Shown: positions 46,129 through 59,224, counted from the first letter of the stretch. The stretch is 64,000 nucleotides of DNA from Citrobacter freundii ATCC 8090 = MTCC 1658 = NBRC 12681 (GCF_011064845.1 NZ_CP049015.1:1178001-1242000), one strand, 5' to 3'. Made by a program: numbers and translations. The notes: generated by a model from the letters alone, not told the origin.

Positions 46129-46446
46129 ATGATGATTCGTGAGCAAATAGAAGAAAAATTAAGGGCAGCGTTCGAACCCGTGTTCCTCGAAGTTGTGGAT
46201 GAAAGCTATCGTCACAATGTCCCGGCTGGTTCTGAAAGCCACTTTAAGGTTGTGCTGGTTAGCGATCGCTTTACAGGTGAACGTTTTCTTAATCGTCATC
46301 GGATGATTTACAGCACGTTAACGGCGGAGCTTTCCACAACCGTTCACGCACTTGCCCTGCATACCTACACCATTAAGGAGTGGGAAGCGTTGCAGGATAC
46401 GATTTTTGCATCGCCTCCGTGTCGTGGGGCGGGAAGCATCGCGTAA
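46129..46446 (+). CDS. bolA: BolA, morphology and iron-sulfur regulator
   Basis: Stress-induced protein (105 aa) affecting cell shape and biofilm, and a partner of monothiol glutaredoxins in iron-sulfur handling. The class II KH-like fold and the conserved [21 protein letters not shown] with an invariant His are visible. Two ATGs stand in tandem (46129 and 46132); the first has the better spacing from CGGAGG. Length matches E. coli. Confidence 0.95.
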   Translation: MMIREQIEEKLRAAFEPVFLEVVDESYRHNVPAGSESHFKVVLVSDRFTGERFLNRHRMIYSTLTAELSTTVHALALHTYTIKEWEALQDTIFASPPCRGAGSIA

Positions 46447-46497
46447 AACGGATTTGCAACAACCGACGCTTTTCCAGTATGTTGCTACAGATTATGT

Positions 46498-46526
46498 GAA
46501 AACGGCCTGCGGGCCGTTTTGTTTTG
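46498..46526 (+). terminator. Rho-independent terminator of bolA
   Basis: AAAACGGCC and GGCCGTTTT form a 9-bp stem with a TGCG loop, followed by GTTTTG, 53 nt after bolA. Confidence 0.88.
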
Positions 46527-46613
46527 TCTGAATTCTGGGGCAGTCGTACAGTATTCAGACAAAAATTAGCCGGGAATTGTGAAAAAAGCCGCAGCAACGC
46601 GCGATAACCGTTC

Positions 46614-46642
46614 TCGACTCATAAAAGTGATGCCGCTATAAT
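46614..46642 (+). promoter_or_regulatory. Candidate sigma-70 promoter of tig
   Basis: −35 TCGACT (46614–46619), 17-bp spacer, perfect −10 TATAAT (46637–46642). It would give a tig leader of about 140 nt. Confidence 0.6.
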
Positions 46643-46780
46643 GCGCGTCTTATTTTTCGGAATGTCTTCGGGATGATTCTGACGACAGGGAATGTGATTG
46701 CTTATGAGAACATCCCAGTTCCGCGAAGCCAACAACCTGTGCTTGCGGAGAAGAGTTGACCGAGCACTGTGATTTTTTGA

Positions 46781-48088
<1,308 letters not shown>

Positions 48089-48120
48089 TTCGTCGCTTTT
48101 TTAGCACGAATTTCGTACGC

Positions 48121-48154
48121 AAGCCCGTCACCTTTTGGTGGCGGGTTTTTTTTT
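48121..48154 (+). terminator. Rho-independent terminator of tig
   Basis: CCCGTCACC and GGTGGCGGG (one T–G wobble) form a stem with a TTTT loop, followed by nine T residues. Confidence 0.92.
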
Positions 48155-48226
48155 GTCACGCATTTTGCATGGGAAGAGTGCGAAAACAGCGTTTCAGTGT
48201 TAGCGTTACAACAAAAGATTGTTATG

Positions 48227-48255
48227 CTTGAATTATGGCGATGTCGTACCCATTA
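48227..48255 (+). promoter_or_regulatory. Candidate sigma-32 promoter of clpP
   Basis: CTTGAA (48227–48232) and TACCCATTA (48247–48255) match the heat-shock promoter elements CTTGAA and CCCCATTA at about the right spacing, and the surrounding sequence parallels E. coli clpP. The first C of CCCC is A here, so the −10 is slightly weaker. Confidence 0.65.
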
Positions 48256-48335
48256 CTGAGGGACTAGCTGATAATCCGTCCATAAGGTTACAATCAGCAC
48301 AGCAGGTTTTTTCAAATTTAATCCAGGAGACGGAA

Positions 48336-48959
48336 ATGTCATACAGCGGCGAACGAGATAACTTTGCACCCCATATGGCGCTGGTGCCGATGGTCATTGA
48401 ACAGACCTCACGTGGTGAGCGCTCTTTTGATATCTATTCTCGTCTACTTAAGGAACGCGTCATTTTTCTGACCGGCCAGGTCGAAGACCATATGGCTAAC
48501 CTGATCGTGGCGCAGATGCTGTTCCTGGAAGCAGAAAACCCAGAAAAAGATATCTACCTGTACATCAACTCCCCTGGTGGAGTGATCACTGCCGGGATGT
48601 CTATCTATGACACCATGCAGTTTATTAAGCCGGACGTCAGCACCATTTGTATGGGCCAGGCGGCCTCAATGGGGGCGTTCCTGCTGACCGCCGGGGCGAA
48701 AGGCAAACGTTTTTGCCTGCCTAACTCTCGCGTCATGATCCACCAGCCTCTGGGCGGTTACCAGGGCCAGGCAACGGATATTGAAATTCATGCCCGTGAA
48801 ATCCTGAAGGTAAAAGGGCGCATGAACGAACTTATGGCGCATCATACGGGTCAATCTCTTGAGCAGATTGAACGTGATACCGAGCGCGATCGCTTCCTCT
48901 CCGCTTCTGAAGCGGTAGAGTACGGTCTGGTCGACTCGATTTTGACCCATCGTAATTAA
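48336..48959 (+). CDS. clpP: ClpP, protease subunit
   Basis: Serine protease (207 aa precursor) forming a tetradecamer fed by ClpX or ClpA. The triad is Ser111 ([11 protein letters not shown]), His136 ([11 protein letters not shown]) and an Asp near the end (TERDRFLSA). The first 14 residues are a propeptide removed in E. coli. ATG 48336 ([10 protein letters not shown]) follows CCAGGAGACGG; an upstream ATG at 48219 gives an unsupported extension. clpX follows after 126 nt. Confidence 0.98.
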   Translation: MSYSGERDNFAPHMALVPMVIEQTSRGERSFDIYSRLLKERVIFLTGQVEDHMANLIVAQMLFLEAENPEKDIYLYINSPGGVITAGMSIYDTMQFIKPDVSTICMGQAASMGAFLLTAGAKGKRFCLPNSRVMIHQPLGGYQGQATDIEIHAREILKVKGRMNELMAHHTGQSLEQIERDTERDRFLSASEAVEYGLVDSILTHRN

Positions 48960-49085
48960 TGCCCAGTGCGCAGGTGTGCCGCTATAATTACCTGGAGCGG
49001 CACAACGCTGACTAGCGTCTTGCGCCTGAGAATGGCATTTGCGTCGTCGTGTGCGGCACAAAGAACAAAGAAGAGGTTTTGACCC

Positions 49086-50360
49086 ATGACAGATAAACGC
49101 AAAGATGGCTCGGGCAAATTGTTGTACTGCTCTTTTTGCGGCAAAAGCCAGCATGAAGTGCGTAAGCTGATTGCCGGTCCATCCGTGTATATCTGCGACG
49201 AATGTGTTGATTTATGCAACGACATCATTCGCGAAGAGATTAAGGAAGTAGCACCGCACCGTGAACGCAGTGCGCTGCCGACGCCACATGAAATTCGCAA
49301 CCACCTGGACGATTACGTTATCGGTCAGGAGCAGGCGAAGAAAGTGCTGGCGGTCGCGGTATACAACCATTACAAACGTCTGCGCAACGGCGACACCAGC
49401 AATGGGGTTGAGTTGGGCAAAAGTAACATCCTGCTGATTGGTCCGACGGGTTCCGGTAAAACGCTTCTGGCTGAAACGCTGGCGCGCCTGCTGGACGTTC
49501 CGTTCACTATGGCCGACGCCACCACGCTGACCGAAGCCGGTTATGTGGGTGAAGATGTTGAAAATATTATTCAGAAACTGTTGCAGAAGTGCGATTACGA
49601 CGTGCAGAAAGCACAGCGTGGGATCGTCTATATCGATGAAATCGACAAGATTTCTCGTAAGTCTGATAACCCGTCCATTACCCGTGACGTTTCTGGCGAA
49701 GGCGTACAGCAGGCGCTGTTGAAACTGATCGAAGGTACGGTTGCTGCCGTTCCGCCGCAGGGTGGTCGTAAACATCCTCAGCAGGAATTCCTGCAGGTTG
49801 ATACCTCCAAGATCCTGTTTATCTGCGGTGGTGCCTTTGCCGGTCTGGATAAAGTGATTGCTAACCGTGTTGAAACTGGCTCCGGCATTGGTTTTGGCGC
49901 AACGGTAAAAGCACAGTCTGATAAAGCCAGCGAAGGTGAACTGCTGTCGCAGGTCGAACCGGAAGATCTGATCAAATTTGGTCTGATCCCTGAGTTCATC
50001 GGTCGTCTGCCGGTTGTGGCAACCCTGAGCGAACTGAGTGAAGAAGCGCTGATTCAGATCCTCAAAGAGCCGAAAAATGCCCTGACCAAGCAGTACCAGG
50101 CGTTGTTCAATCTTGAAGGTGTTGATCTGGAGTTCCGTGAGGAAGCGCTGGATGCGATCGCCAAGAAAGCGATGGCGCGTAAAACCGGTGCCCGTGGTCT
50201 GCGTTCTATCGTCGAAGCCGCGCTGCTCGACACCATGTACGATCTGCCTTCTATGGAAGACGTCGAAAAAGTGGTGATCGACGAGTCGGTGATTGGCGGC
50301 CAGAGCAAGCCATTGCTGATTTACGGTAAGCCGGAAGCACAGCAGGCATCTGGCGAATAA
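49086..50360 (+). CDS. clpX: ClpX, ATP-binding unfoldase of ClpXP
   Basis: AAA+ unfoldase (424 aa) delivering substrates such as ssrA-tagged proteins to ClpP. An N-terminal zinc domain uses Cys pairs in YCSFCGKS and [10 protein letters not shown]; Walker A is GPTGSGKT and Walker B IVYIDEID. The IGF loop for ClpP docking is visible as [10 protein letters not shown]. Length equals E. coli. Shares the clpP transcript; terminator follows. Confidence 0.98.
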   Translation: MTDKRKDGSGKLLYCSFCGKSQHEVRKLIAGPSVYICDECVDLCNDIIREEIKEVAPHRERSALPTPHEIRNHLDDYVIGQEQAKKVLAVAVYNHYKRLRNGDTSNGVELGKSNILLIGPTGSGKTLLAETLARLLDVPFTMADATTLTEAGYVGEDVENIIQKLLQKCDYDVQKAQRGIVYIDEIDKISRKSDNPSITRDVSGEGVQQALLKLIEGTVAAVPPQGGRKHPQQEFLQVDTSKILFICGGAFAGLDKVIANRVETGSGIGFGATVKAQSDKASEGELLSQVEPEDLIKFGLIPEFIGRLPVVATLSELSEEALIQILKEPKNALTKQYQALFNLEGVDLEFREEALDAIAKKAMARKTGARGLRSIVEAALLDTMYDLPSMEDVEKVVIDESVIGGQSKPLLIYGKPEAQQASGE

Positions 50361-50388
50361 TTCATCAATTCATACAGACATTTAATTA

Positions 50389-50422
50389 AAAAGGGGGGAT
50401 TTTATCTCCCCTTTTATTTTTC
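50389..50422 (+). terminator. Rho-independent terminator of clpPX
   Basis: AAAAGGGGGGAT and ATCTCCCCTTTT pair around a TTT loop, followed by ATTTTT. Confidence 0.85.
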
Positions 50423-50433
50423 CGTAAACATGG

Positions 50434-50462
50434 CGTTGAATGTGTGGGAAACATCCCCATAT
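50434..50462 (+). promoter_or_regulatory. sigma-32 heat-shock promoter of lon
   Basis: CGTTGAA (50434–50440) and CCCCATAT (50455–50462) are the heat-shock −35 and −10 elements, with the surrounding AACATCCCCATATACTGAC as in E. coli lon. Confidence 0.82.
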
Positions 50463-50544
50463 ACTGACATACATGTTAAAGGTGGTGTGAAGCACAGTCG
50501 TACCACCTGATTACCTGGCGGAAACTAAACTAAGAGAGAGCTCT

Positions 50545-52899
50545 ATGAATCCTGAGCGTTCTGAACGCATTGAAATCCCCGTATTGCCGTTGCGCGATGT
50601 GGTGGTTTATCCGCACATGGTCATACCCTTATTTGTAGGGCGGGAAAAATCTATCCGTTGTCTGGAAGCGGCTATGGACCATGATAAAAAAATCATGCTG
50701 GTCGCACAGAAAGAAGCGTCAACGGATGAGCCGGGTGTAAACGATCTTTTCACCGTCGGGACCGTGGCCTCTATTCTGCAGATGCTGAAACTGCCTGACG
50801 GCACCGTAAAAGTGCTGGTCGAGGGGTTACAGCGCGCGCGTATTTCAGCGCTGTCTGACAACGGCGAGCATTTCTCTGCGAAAGCAGAGTACCTTGACTC
50901 GCCTGCTATTGATGAGCGCGAACAGGAAGTGCTGGTGCGTACTGCTATCAGCCAGTTCGAAGGTTACATCAAGCTGAACAAGAAAATCCCACCAGAAGTG
51001 CTGACGTCGCTGAACAGCATCGACGATCCTGCACGTCTGGCGGACACCATCGCTGCGCACATGCCGCTGAAGCTGGCTGACAAACAGTCCGTGCTGGAGA
51101 TGTCCGACGTTAACGAACGTCTGGAATATCTGATGGCGATGATGGAGTCTGAAATCGATCTGCTGCAGGTTGAGAAACGCATTCGCAACCGCGTGAAAAA
51201 GCAGATGGAAAAATCCCAGCGTGAGTACTATCTGAACGAGCAGATGAAAGCTATTCAGAAAGAGCTCGGCGAGATGGACGATGCGCCGGACGAAAACGAA
51301 GCGCTAAAGCGTAAGATCGACGCGGCGAAAATGCCGAAAGAGGCAAAAGAGAAAGCGGAAGCGGAACTGCAGAAGCTGAAAATGATGTCTCCGATGTCGG
51401 CGGAAGCGACCGTAGTGCGTGGCTACATCGACTGGATGGTTCAGGTACCGTGGAATGCGCGTAGCAAGGTCAAAAAAGACCTGCGTCAGGCGCAGGAAAT
51501 CCTCGATACCGACCATTACGGTCTGGAACGCGTCAAAGATCGTATCCTTGAGTATCTCGCGGTTCAAAGCCGTGTGAACAAAATCAAGGGACCGATCCTG
51601 TGTCTGGTTGGGCCGCCGGGGGTAGGTAAAACTTCTCTGGGGCAGTCCATCGCCAAGGCGACCGGGCGTAAATACATCCGTATGGCGCTGGGCGGCGTGC
51701 GTGATGAGGCTGAAATTCGCGGTCACCGCCGGACCTATATCGGTTCTATGCCGGGTAAACTGATCCAGAAAATGGCTAAAGTGGGTGTTAAAAACCCGCT
51801 GTTCCTGCTTGATGAGATCGACAAAATGTCTTCCGACATGCGTGGCGATCCGGCTTCCGCACTGCTTGAGGTGCTGGATCCAGAGCAGAACGTGGCGTTC
51901 AGCGATCACTACCTGGAAGTGGACTACGATCTCAGCGACGTGATGTTCGTTGCGACCTCTAACTCCATGAATATTCCGGCGCCGTTGCTGGATCGTATGG
52001 AAGTGATCCGTCTGTCCGGTTATACCGAAGACGAGAAGCTGAATATTGCAAAACGTCACCTGTTGCCGAAACAGATTGAGCGTAACGCGCTGAAAAAAGG
52101 TGAGCTGACGGTCGACGATAGCGCCATTGTAGGCATTATTCGTTACTACACCCGTGAAGCGGGCGTGCGTAGTCTGGAGCGCGAAATCTCCAAACTGTGC
52201 CGTAAAGCGGTGAAACAGCTGTTGCTCGACAAGTCGCTGAAACATATCGAGATCAATGGCGATAATCTGCACGACTATCTGGGCGTACAGCGCTTTGATT
52301 ATGGCCGCGCGGACAACGAAAACCGCGTTGGTCAGGTAACCGGCCTGGCGTGGACGGAAGTGGGCGGCGATCTGTTGACCATCGAAACCGCCTGCGTACC
52401 GGGTAAAGGTAAACTGACCTACACCGGTTCTCTGGGTGAAGTCATGCAGGAATCTATTCAGGCTGCACTGACCGTGGTACGTGCGCGTGCGGAAAAACTG
52501 GGTATTAATCCGGACTTTTACGAAAAACGCGACATTCACGTTCACGTACCTGAAGGAGCGACGCCGAAAGATGGCCCAAGTGCGGGTATTGCCATGTGTA
52601 CCGCGCTGGTTTCTTGTCTTACCGGTAACCCGGTTCGCGCCGACGTGGCGATGACCGGCGAGATCACCCTGCGTGGTCAGGTTCTGCCAATCGGTGGTTT
52701 GAAAGAAAAACTGCTGGCGGCACACCGTGGCGGTATTAAAACGGTCTTAATTCCTGATGAGAACAAACGTGACCTGGAAGAGATTCCGGATAACGTAATT
52801 GCCGATCTGGACATCCATCCGGTGAAACGCATTGAGGAAGTTCTGGCTCTTGCGTTGCAAAATGAACCCTCTGGAATGCAGGTTGTGACGGCAAAATAG
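50545..52899 (+). CDS. lon: Lon, ATP-dependent protease
   Basis: Homohexameric AAA+ serine protease (784 aa) degrading misfolded and regulatory proteins (in E. coli SulA, RcsA, antitoxins). Domains: N-terminal substrate domain (1–310) with coiled coil, AAA+ with Walker A GPPGVGKT (about 356–363) and Walker [11 protein letters not shown], and a protease domain with the catalytic Ser in KDGPSAG and Lys in [14 protein letters not shown]. Length equals E. coli Lon. Own heat-shock promoter and terminator. Confidence 0.98.
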   Translation: MNPERSERIEIPVLPLRDVVVYPHMVIPLFVGREKSIRCLEAAMDHDKKIMLVAQKEASTDEPGVNDLFTVGTVASILQMLKLPDGTVKVLVEGLQRARISALSDNGEHFSAKAEYLDSPAIDEREQEVLVRTAISQFEGYIKLNKKIPPEVLTSLNSIDDPARLADTIAAHMPLKLADKQSVLEMSDVNERLEYLMAMMESEIDLLQVEKRIRNRVKKQMEKSQREYYLNEQMKAIQKELGEMDDAPDENEALKRKIDAAKMPKEAKEKAEAELQKLKMMSPMSAEATVVRGYIDWMVQVPWNARSKVKKDLRQAQEILDTDHYGLERVKDRILEYLAVQSRVNKIKGPILCLVGPPGVGKTSLGQSIAKATGRKYIRMALGGVRDEAEIRGHRRTYIGSMPGKLIQKMAKVGVKNPLFLLDEIDKMSSDMRGDPASALLEVLDPEQNVAFSDHYLEVDYDLSDVMFVATSNSMNIPAPLLDRMEVIRLSGYTEDEKLNIAKRHLLPKQIERNALKKGELTVDDSAIVGIIRYYTREAGVRSLEREISKLCRKAVKQLLLDKSLKHIEINGDNLHDYLGVQRFDYGRADNENRVGQVTGLAWTEVGGDLLTIETACVPGKGKLTYTGSLGEVMQESIQAALTVVRARAEKLGINPDFYEKRDIHVHVPEGATPKDGPSAGIAMCTALVSCLTGNPVRADVAMTGEITLRGQVLPIGGLKEKLLAAHRGGIKTVLIPDENKRDLEEIPDNVIADLDIHPVKRIEEVLALALQNEPSGMQVVTAK

Positions 52900-52930
52900 T
52901 GACCTCGCGCAAAGAGCATTAATAAAAACA

Positions 52931-52968
52931 GGGCTGGCAGGCCATTTCGGGCTTGCCAGCCTTTTTTT
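52931..52968 (+). terminator. Rho-independent terminator of lon
   Basis: GGCTGGCA (52932–52939) pairs with TGCCAGCC (52954–52961), followed by seven T residues. Confidence 0.9.
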
Positions 52969-53107
52969 GTATAGCTAATTTAGATGACGGATTAGGCTTG
53001 CCATCATTAACGGGTGTTGTAAGGGCATGGCAGGCCTGATATAACTGCTGCGCGGTCGCACTTTGAAGGATTCAGGTGCGATATAAATTATAAAGAGGAA
53101 GAGAAGA

Positions 53108-53380
53108 GTGAATAAATCTCAACTGATCGACAAAATTGCTGCAGGGGCTGATATCTCTAAAGCTGCGGCTGGACGTGCGTTAGATGCAATTATTGCTTCT
53201 GTTACCGAATCTCTGAAAGAAGGTGATGACGTAGCGCTGGTAGGTTTTGGTACTTTTGCCGTTAAAGAGCGTGCTGCCCGTACTGGTCGCAACCCGCAAA
53301 CAGGTAAAGAGATCACCATTGCCGCGGCTAAAGTACCGGGCTTCCGTGCAGGTAAAGCACTGAAAGACGCGGTAAACTAA
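53108..53380 (+). CDS. hupB: HupB, DNA-binding protein HU-beta
   Basis: Histone-like protein (90 aa) that with HU-alpha compacts and bends DNA. The DNA-binding arm is [25 protein letters not shown] start at 53108 ([14 protein letters not shown]), with AAGAGGAAGAGAA upstream, as in E. coli. Substrate of Lon in E. coli, whose gene is next door. Single gene with its own terminator. Confidence 0.97.
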   Translation: MNKSQLIDKIAAGADISKAAAGRALDAIIASVTESLKEGDDVALVGFGTFAVKERAARTGRNPQTGKEITIAAAKVPGFRAGKALKDAVN

Positions 53381-53412
53381 GTGATTTCCCCTTTGGGGAT
53401 GTGACGAAGTAC

Positions 53413-53442
53413 AAGGGCGCATCGACTGATGTGCCTTTTTTA
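53413..53442 (+). terminator. Rho-independent terminator of hupB
   Basis: AAGGGCGCATC and GATGTGCCTT (one wobble) form the stem with a GACT loop, then TTTTT. Confidence 0.85.
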
Positions 53443-53648
53443 TTTGTAATTCCGGTACTTTCTACGTGTTGTGGGCTGACAATTACCCCTGTTTCTTGTC
53501 ACAATAGGCCTTTGTGCGCAGCGTTCAGGAAACGCTATGCTGCGTGAAGCATATATACTCATAATCCTTGCCGCCGTTGTTGTGTCAACGCGCAGGCGGC
53601 TTTTAGAGATAACGCGTATAGTCATCTACAGCGGAGTGTGGTTACACC

Positions 53649-55523
53649 ATGATGGACAGCTTACGCACGGCTGCTAACAGTCTCGTGCTCAAGATTATTT
53701 TCGGTATCATTATCGTGTCGTTCATTTTGACCGGCGTGAGTGGTTACCTGATTGGCGGGGGCAATAACTTCGCCGCCAAAGTGAATGGCCAGGAGATCAG
53801 CCGCGGGCAGTTCGAGAATGCGTTCAACAGCGAACGTAACCGCATGCAGCAACAGCTGGGCGATCAATACTCCGAGCTGGCCGCGAACGAAGGTTACATG
53901 AAAACGCTGCGTCAGCAGGTGCTGAATCGTCTTGTTGACGAAGCGCTGCTGGATCAGTATTCCCGCGAGCTTAAGCTCAACATCAGCGACGATCAGATTA
54001 AACAGGCTATTTTTGCCACGCCTGCTTTCCAGGTCGACGGTAAATTTGATAACAACCGCTATAACGCAATTGTTAATCAGATGGGCATGACCGCAGACCA
54101 GTACGCTCAGGCATTACGTAATCAGCTTACTACCCAGCAGCTGATTAACGGCGTTGCCGGTACGGACTTTATGCTGAAAGGCGAAACGGACGAACTGGCG
54201 GCGCTGGTCGCACAGCAGCGGATCGTGCGCGAGGCGACGATTGACGTTAACGCACTGGCCGCGAAGCAGTCTGTTACCGAGCAGGAAGTTGCCAGCTACT
54301 ACGAGCAGAATAAAAACAACTTTATGACGCCGGAACAGTTCCGCGTGAGCTACATCAAGCTGGATGCTGCTGCTATGCAGGAGACGGCCAGCGATGCTGA
54401 TATTCAGTCTTACTATGACCAGCATCAGGATCAGTTCACTCAGCCGCAGCGTAACCGCTATAGCATCATTCAGACCAAAACTGAAGATGAAGCCAAAGCG
54501 GTACTGGACGAGCTGAATAAAGGCGGTGACTTTGCTGCGCTGGCGAAAGAAAAATCTGCCGATATCATCTCTGCCCGTAAAGGCGGCGATATGGGATGGC
54601 TGGAAGATTCAACCACCCCGGATGAGCTGAAAAATGCCGGTCTGAAAGAAAAAGGCCAACTGTCTGGCGTAATTAAGTCTTCCGTTGGTTTCCTCGTTGC
54701 GCGTCTTGACGACGTACAGCCTGCACAGGTTAAACCGCTGAGCGAAGCCCGTGACGACATTGCGGCAAAAGTGAAGCAGGAAAAAGCGCTGGATGCCTAC
54801 TATGCGCTGCAACAGAAAGTCAGCGATGCGGCCAGCAACGATAACGAATCTCTGGCGGGTGCAGAGCAGGCAGCAGGTATGAAAGCGGTTGAAACGGGCT
54901 GGTTTAGCCGTGACAGCCTGCCGGAAGAACTGAATTTCAAACCAGTCGCTGACATCATTTTCAATGGTGGTCTGGTTGGCGAGAACGGTACACCTGGCAG
55001 TAACTCCGATATCATCACCGTGGATGGCGATCGCGCGTTCGTGCTGCGTATTGCAGAGCACAAAGCTGAAGCCGTGAAGCCACTGGCTGAAGTGAAAGAG
55101 CAGGTAACTGCGCTCGTTAAGCACAATAAAGCAGAGCAGCAGGCGAAGCTTGATGCCGATAAACTGCTGGCGGATTTGAAAGCCGGTAAAGGTGATGAAG
55201 CGATGAAAGCTGCGGGTCTGAGCTTTGGCGAGGCAAAAACGCTGAGCCGTACGGATCAGGATCCGTTGAGCCAGGCTGCCTTTGGTCTGAGCCTGCCGGC
55301 GAAAGACAAGCCGAGCTACGGCGTAGCGAACGACATGCAGGGTAACGTTGTTCTGTTGGCGCTGGACGAGGTGAAAGCCGGTTCTATGCCTGAAGCGCAG
55401 AAGAAAGCGATGGTTCAGGGGATCACTCAGAACAACGCGCAGATTGTCTTCGAAGCGCTGATGAGCAACCTGCGTAAAGCCGCAAAAATTAAAATCGGTG
55501 ATGCACTGGAACAGCAGCAATAA
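53649..55523 (+). CDS. ppiD: PpiD, periplasmic folding chaperone
   Basis: Inner-membrane-anchored chaperone (624 aa) at the periplasmic exit of SecYEG. One N-terminal helix (about 16–34, IIFGIIIVSFILTGVSGYL) anchors a SurA-like N-domain; the inactive parvulin-type domain lies at about 265–360 (RYSIIQTKTEDEAKAVLDEL). Length is one residue more than E. coli PpiD (ends EQQQ). The pair of ATGs at 53649 keeps the MMDSLRTAANS start. 268 bp separate it from hupB, with no gene seen. Confidence 0.97.
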   Translation: MMDSLRTAANSLVLKIIFGIIIVSFILTGVSGYLIGGGNNFAAKVNGQEISRGQFENAFNSERNRMQQQLGDQYSELAANEGYMKTLRQQVLNRLVDEALLDQYSRELKLNISDDQIKQAIFATPAFQVDGKFDNNRYNAIVNQMGMTADQYAQALRNQLTTQQLINGVAGTDFMLKGETDELAALVAQQRIVREATIDVNALAAKQSVTEQEVASYYEQNKNNFMTPEQFRVSYIKLDAAAMQETASDADIQSYYDQHQDQFTQPQRNRYSIIQTKTEDEAKAVLDELNKGGDFAALAKEKSADIISARKGGDMGWLEDSTTPDELKNAGLKEKGQLSGVIKSSVGFLVARLDDVQPAQVKPLSEARDDIAAKVKQEKALDAYYALQQKVSDAASNDNESLAGAEQAAGMKAVETGWFSRDSLPEELNFKPVADIIFNGGLVGENGTPGSNSDIITVDGDRAFVLRIAEHKAEAVKPLAEVKEQVTALVKHNKAEQQAKLDADKLLADLKAGKGDEAMKAAGLSFGEAKTLSRTDQDPLSQAAFGLSLPAKDKPSYGVANDMQGNVVLLALDEVKAGSMPEAQKKAMVQGITQNNAQIVFEALMSNLRKAAKIKIGDALEQQQ

Positions 55524-55563
55524 CCGAGGCAGTTCGCAAAAAATTGCAAAAAGTTGTATCTAC

Positions 55564-55592
55564 CAAAGGCCGCTTTCGCGGCCTTTTCCATT
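55564..55592 (+). terminator. Rho-independent terminator of ppiD
   Basis: AAAGGCCGC and GCGGCCTTTT form the stem with a TTTC loop, 40 nt after the ppiD stop. Confidence 0.87.
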
Positions 55593-55597
55593 TCTGA

Positions 55598-56044
<447 letters not shown>

Positions 56045-56146
56045 TAACTTGCACAGCGCTGAAAATTTGCCAGACTAGAGAGGTCATACCAGTTATGACC
56101 TCACTACCCTGAATATATTCTTATAAAAACGTAAGGTTCCTGCGCT

Positions 56147-56545
56147 ATGCAAACACAAATCAAAGTCCGTGGTTTTCATCTTGATGTCTATCAGCACGTC
56201 AACAACGCCCGCTATCTCGAGTTTTTGGAAGAAGCCCGCTGGGATGGTCTGGAAAACAGCGACAGCTTTCAATGGATGACTGCACACAACATCGCTTTTG
56301 TGGTCGTGAATATAAATATTAACTACCGTCGTCCAGCGGTGCTAAGCGACCTGCTGACCATCACTAGTCAGGTGCAACAGCTAAATGGCAAAAGCGGGGT
56401 GTTAAACCAGACAATTACTCTGGAGCCGGAAGGGCAGGTAGTGGCCGACGCGTTGATTACCTTCGTCTGTATTGATTTGAAAACGCAAAAAGCGCTGCCG
56501 CTGGAAGGGGAGTTACGCGAAAAACTGGAGCAGATGGTGCAGTAG
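56147..56545 (+). CDS. fadM: FadM (YbaW), long-chain acyl-CoA thioesterase
   Basis: Hotdog-fold thioesterase (132 aa) of the 4-hydroxybenzoyl-CoA type. The active-site region is DVYQHVNNARYLEFLEEARW. In E. coli FadM cleaves 3,5-tetradecadienoyl-CoA, a by-product of oleate oxidation, under FadR control; a FadR site is not obvious to me here. Length equals E. coli. REP units follow. Confidence 0.95.
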   Translation: MQTQIKVRGFHLDVYQHVNNARYLEFLEEARWDGLENSDSFQWMTAHNIAFVVVNININYRRPAVLSDLLTITSQVQQLNGKSGVLNQTITLEPEGQVVADALITFVCIDLKTQKALPLEGELREKLEQMVQ

Positions 56546-56552
56546 CTCAACG

Positions 56553-56651
56553 TTGCCTGATGGCGCTTCGCTTATCAGGCCTACGGGCGATATTGTGTAC
56601 GATGAATGCTGTCGGTAGGCCGGATAAGGCGTTTACGCCGCCATCCGGCAC
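56553..56651. repeat. BIME: two REP units
   Basis: TTGCCTGATGGCGCTTCGCTTATCAGGCCTACGG (56552–56585) and GTAGGCCGGATAAGGCGTTTACGCCGCCATCCGGCAC (56615–56651) lie between the converging fadM and queC. Confidence 0.88.
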
Positions 56652-56662
56652 TATTCGCTCAA

Positions 56663-57358
56663 TTATTTCAGGCCGGTTTTCTGCTTCATTGCCGCCATCA
56701 CTCCCGGTTTATCCGCCAGATAATGGTTCAGGCCGTTGGCACGCAGATTACACGCCGCACAGTGACCGCAACCGTCACCTTTGATGCCGTTATAGCAAGT
56801 TAGTGTTTCTTCGCGTACCAGGTCCAGCTTGCCCCAGTAATCAGCCAGCGCCCAGGTTTCGGCTTTATCGATCCACATCAGTGGGGTTTCAAAGCGAATA
56901 TCTTTCGCCATCCCCAGGCTTACGGCATGGTTCAGGGCTTTGACGAACTCATCGCGACAGTCCGGGTATCCAGAGAAATCCGTTTCACAAACGCCGGTAA
57001 TGACTGCCTCTGCCTGCACCTGGTACGCGTAAATCGCTGCCAGCGTTAAGAACAGAATATTGCGTCCTGGCACAAAGGTATTGGGAATGCCGTTCGCATC
57101 CGGTTCGTAATCGGGTACCGGAATATTATCGCGGGTCAGGCTGCTGACAGCCAGTTCACTGAGCAGCGTGACATCAAGCACTTTGTGCGCGCGTGCGCCA
57201 AGTTTTAAGGCCAGGTCACGTGCGACATCAATCTCAGCGCGATGGCGCTGACCATAATCAAAGGTCACGCAGTGCACTTCATCATACTGATGCAGCGCTT
57301 GCGCCAGACAAGTCGTGGAGTCCTGACCTCCACTGAATACAACAACGGCACGTTTCAT
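56663..57358 (-). CDS. queC: QueC, 7-cyano-7-deazaguanine synthase
   Basis: ATP-dependent PP-loop enzyme (231 aa) converting 7-carboxy-7-deazaguanine to preQ0, an early step toward queuosine, whose late steps are encoded at queA-tgt in this window. PP-loop motif [10 protein letters not shown]; zinc-binding Cys cluster near the end in [17 protein letters not shown]. Start at 57358 ([11 protein letters not shown]). Probably transcribed with ybaE, 65 nt upstream. Confidence 0.97.
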   Translation of the reverse strand: MKRAVVVFSGGQDSTTCLAQALHQYDEVHCVTFDYGQRHRAEIDVARDLALKLGARAHKVLDVTLLSELAVSSLTRDNIPVPDYEPDANGIPNTFVPGRNILFLTLAAIYAYQVQAEAVITGVCETDFSGYPDCRDEFVKALNHAVSLGMAKDIRFETPLMWIDKAETWALADYWGKLDLVREETLTCYNGIKGDGCGHCAACNLRANGLNHYLADKPGVMAAMKQKTGLK

Positions 57359-57423
57359 GGCTTTTCCTGACAAAATAACGAAGCCCTTATGGTAGCGCCT
57401 GGGCGTGTCGCCGACCAGCTTCT

Positions 57424-59124
57424 TCACGCTGAAGGAGGTGGCAACCAGGCTTCGGTAAATTCGAACCAGCCACGAGGATTCAGGCGTACGCCGTTCACCC
57501 CTGGTGGCGCGCTGATGCGATAGTGATAATTGAACAGTGGCGTCAGGGTAGCGTCATGCATTAGCGTGGCGAAAACTTGTTGTAAAGCCGCGTGGCGATC
57601 GTCCTCATCGGCCTGGATTTGTAGGGCATCCAGGGTCGTTTGCAAATGTGTGTATGCTGGCGCATTCAATACATGTGACCAGAGCTGATCGCAGCGCAAC
57701 CACTGTTCGAGAGTATATTCAGGTGCTTCACCAATCAGCCTGTCGCCCATCATCAGGTCGGCCTGGGCTAGGGGATGATTGCCATCCCAGTTTTTAGCAT
57801 TATGAAAAATAAGCGTTAATTCACAGCCGAGCAGAGCCAACGCATGGCAAAGCTGTTCAGCCATAGCGTGAAGTTCTACCGGCAGATGATAAGCCAGCGT
57901 CAGCTTTTCCGGTAATGCTACCTCGTCGAGTTCATCCCATTGCGGGATACTCCATCCGGGCAGCAGTGCATTGCTTGGCGTGATCAGATTTTCATCCACT
58001 TCAAGCGTTTGTAGCAGGGAAGAACGGTGGATAATATCGACCAGTCGACGAGCCTGCTGCGTATTCAGGCGCGCGCTTTTTCTTAGCGTGAGATAGCAAA
58101 AACCAAGGCTGATCCCGCTGCTTACCTGGCTTAGCATAGGTAACTCTTCGGGTTTACCAATCGCAATTTGCACCGGATGGCGGCAGCTGGTGCCCAAATC
58201 CTGGGAGAAGAGCTGCGGGGTTATCCAGTATTCAATGGCTTTTAGCAGCGGATGACTCAGATGGTAGTGATCGTGACTCTCGATACGCACCAGCTCAGGA
58301 GTAAACAGTGTCAACCGGAACGGGCCGGTACCCACAAACGGGTGCTCAGGATGCGCCAGGTGACTGCTGTAGCTCGCCAGACGGTGCGCCAGCCAGAAGT
58401 CGGGACGATGCAGAATAAAGGTCAGACACTGGGGATGCGTAACCTCAATGCGCTTTACGCTGATAAATAGCTTATTCAGCGCAGGTAACTCTAACAGCTT
58501 CAGCAACTGTTGATGTAGCTGCGTGCTGCTTACCGTATCGCCGTTATGCCAATGCAGGGTGGAGCGAATATAGAAATCCCAGCGCAGGCCGTCAGCGGAG
58601 ATATTCCAGTGGTGGGCTAAGTCTCCACAGGGACGTTGCGTAGTGCTGTCAAATCGGGTCAGGCCAGAGAAAACTTGTCCAGCGAGGTGTTGCTCCGCGC
58701 GACCGGGGAGAAATCCAGGGTGCAAAGGGTCAAGCGGGCGGTAATAGGGGATACGCAGGGTTGGCGTGTCATTTTGCCATTGGCCGCCCATAAACGGTTG
58801 TAGCAACGTTCTTAATTCTCCCGGTGCTAACTGAGCGAGTTCCAGCACGCTAAGCTGTTCTCCCTTTTGCAGCGCCTGTTCCATCATGGTGTTGCGTAGG
58901 GAATCCGGCGTCACCAAAAAGCGTAATTGCCCGCGTTTCCCACGCCCAGACTGGGCGTGCCACTCCAGCCAGCCAGCATCCTGCGCTTGCTTCAGCAGGG
59001 TACGCACGTGGCGCTCACTGCAAAAACAGCGTTCGGCCAGTTCCCCGACGGTCACCGACTGCGGTTCGCCATTCGAAGGCAGCCACAGGCGTTGGTACTG
59101 GTTCAGGCGATTCAACAATCTCAT
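57424..59124 (-). CDS. ybaE: YbaE, SgrR-like regulator with solute-binding domain
   Basis: Protein of 566 aa. An N-terminal winged HTH of the SgrR type (about 1–115, [30 protein letters not shown]) is followed by a long extracytoplasmic solute-binding-like domain (SBP_bac_5 type, about 160–560) without a signal peptide, so it is a cytoplasmic sensor-regulator. Target genes and ligand are unknown in E. coli. ATG 59124 gives the E. coli start [14 protein letters not shown]; the frame to 59139 is longer by five codons. No SgrS-like small RNA is evident beside it. Confidence 0.92.
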   Translation of the reverse strand: MRLLNRLNQYQRLWLPSNGEPQSVTVGELAERCFCSERHVRTLLKQAQDAGWLEWHAQSGRGKRGQLRFLVTPDSLRNTMMEQALQKGEQLSVLELAQLAPGELRTLLQPFMGGQWQNDTPTLRIPYYRPLDPLHPGFLPGRAEQHLAGQVFSGLTRFDSTTQRPCGDLAHHWNISADGLRWDFYIRSTLHWHNGDTVSSTQLHQQLLKLLELPALNKLFISVKRIEVTHPQCLTFILHRPDFWLAHRLASYSSHLAHPEHPFVGTGPFRLTLFTPELVRIESHDHYHLSHPLLKAIEYWITPQLFSQDLGTSCRHPVQIAIGKPEELPMLSQVSSGISLGFCYLTLRKSARLNTQQARRLVDIIHRSSLLQTLEVDENLITPSNALLPGWSIPQWDELDEVALPEKLTLAYHLPVELHAMAEQLCHALALLGCELTLIFHNAKNWDGNHPLAQADLMMGDRLIGEAPEYTLEQWLRCDQLWSHVLNAPAYTHLQTTLDALQIQADEDDRHAALQQVFATLMHDATLTPLFNYHYRISAPPGVNGVRLNPRGWFEFTEAWLPPPSA

Positions 59125-59224
59125 ATAAACCCGGAACAATTCATTTTATCTATTCACTATTACTTCCGTATATCTCAGGTGATACTGAATCACAAGTTAA
59201 CCGCGTCACAGTGTGGAGAAAGAA

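Noticed and set aside
51304..52725. 473-codon open frame on the minus strand
   Set aside because: It lies wholly inside lon, has Phe/His/Gln-rich composition typical of an antisense shadow, and has no ribosome-binding site or recognisable domain.
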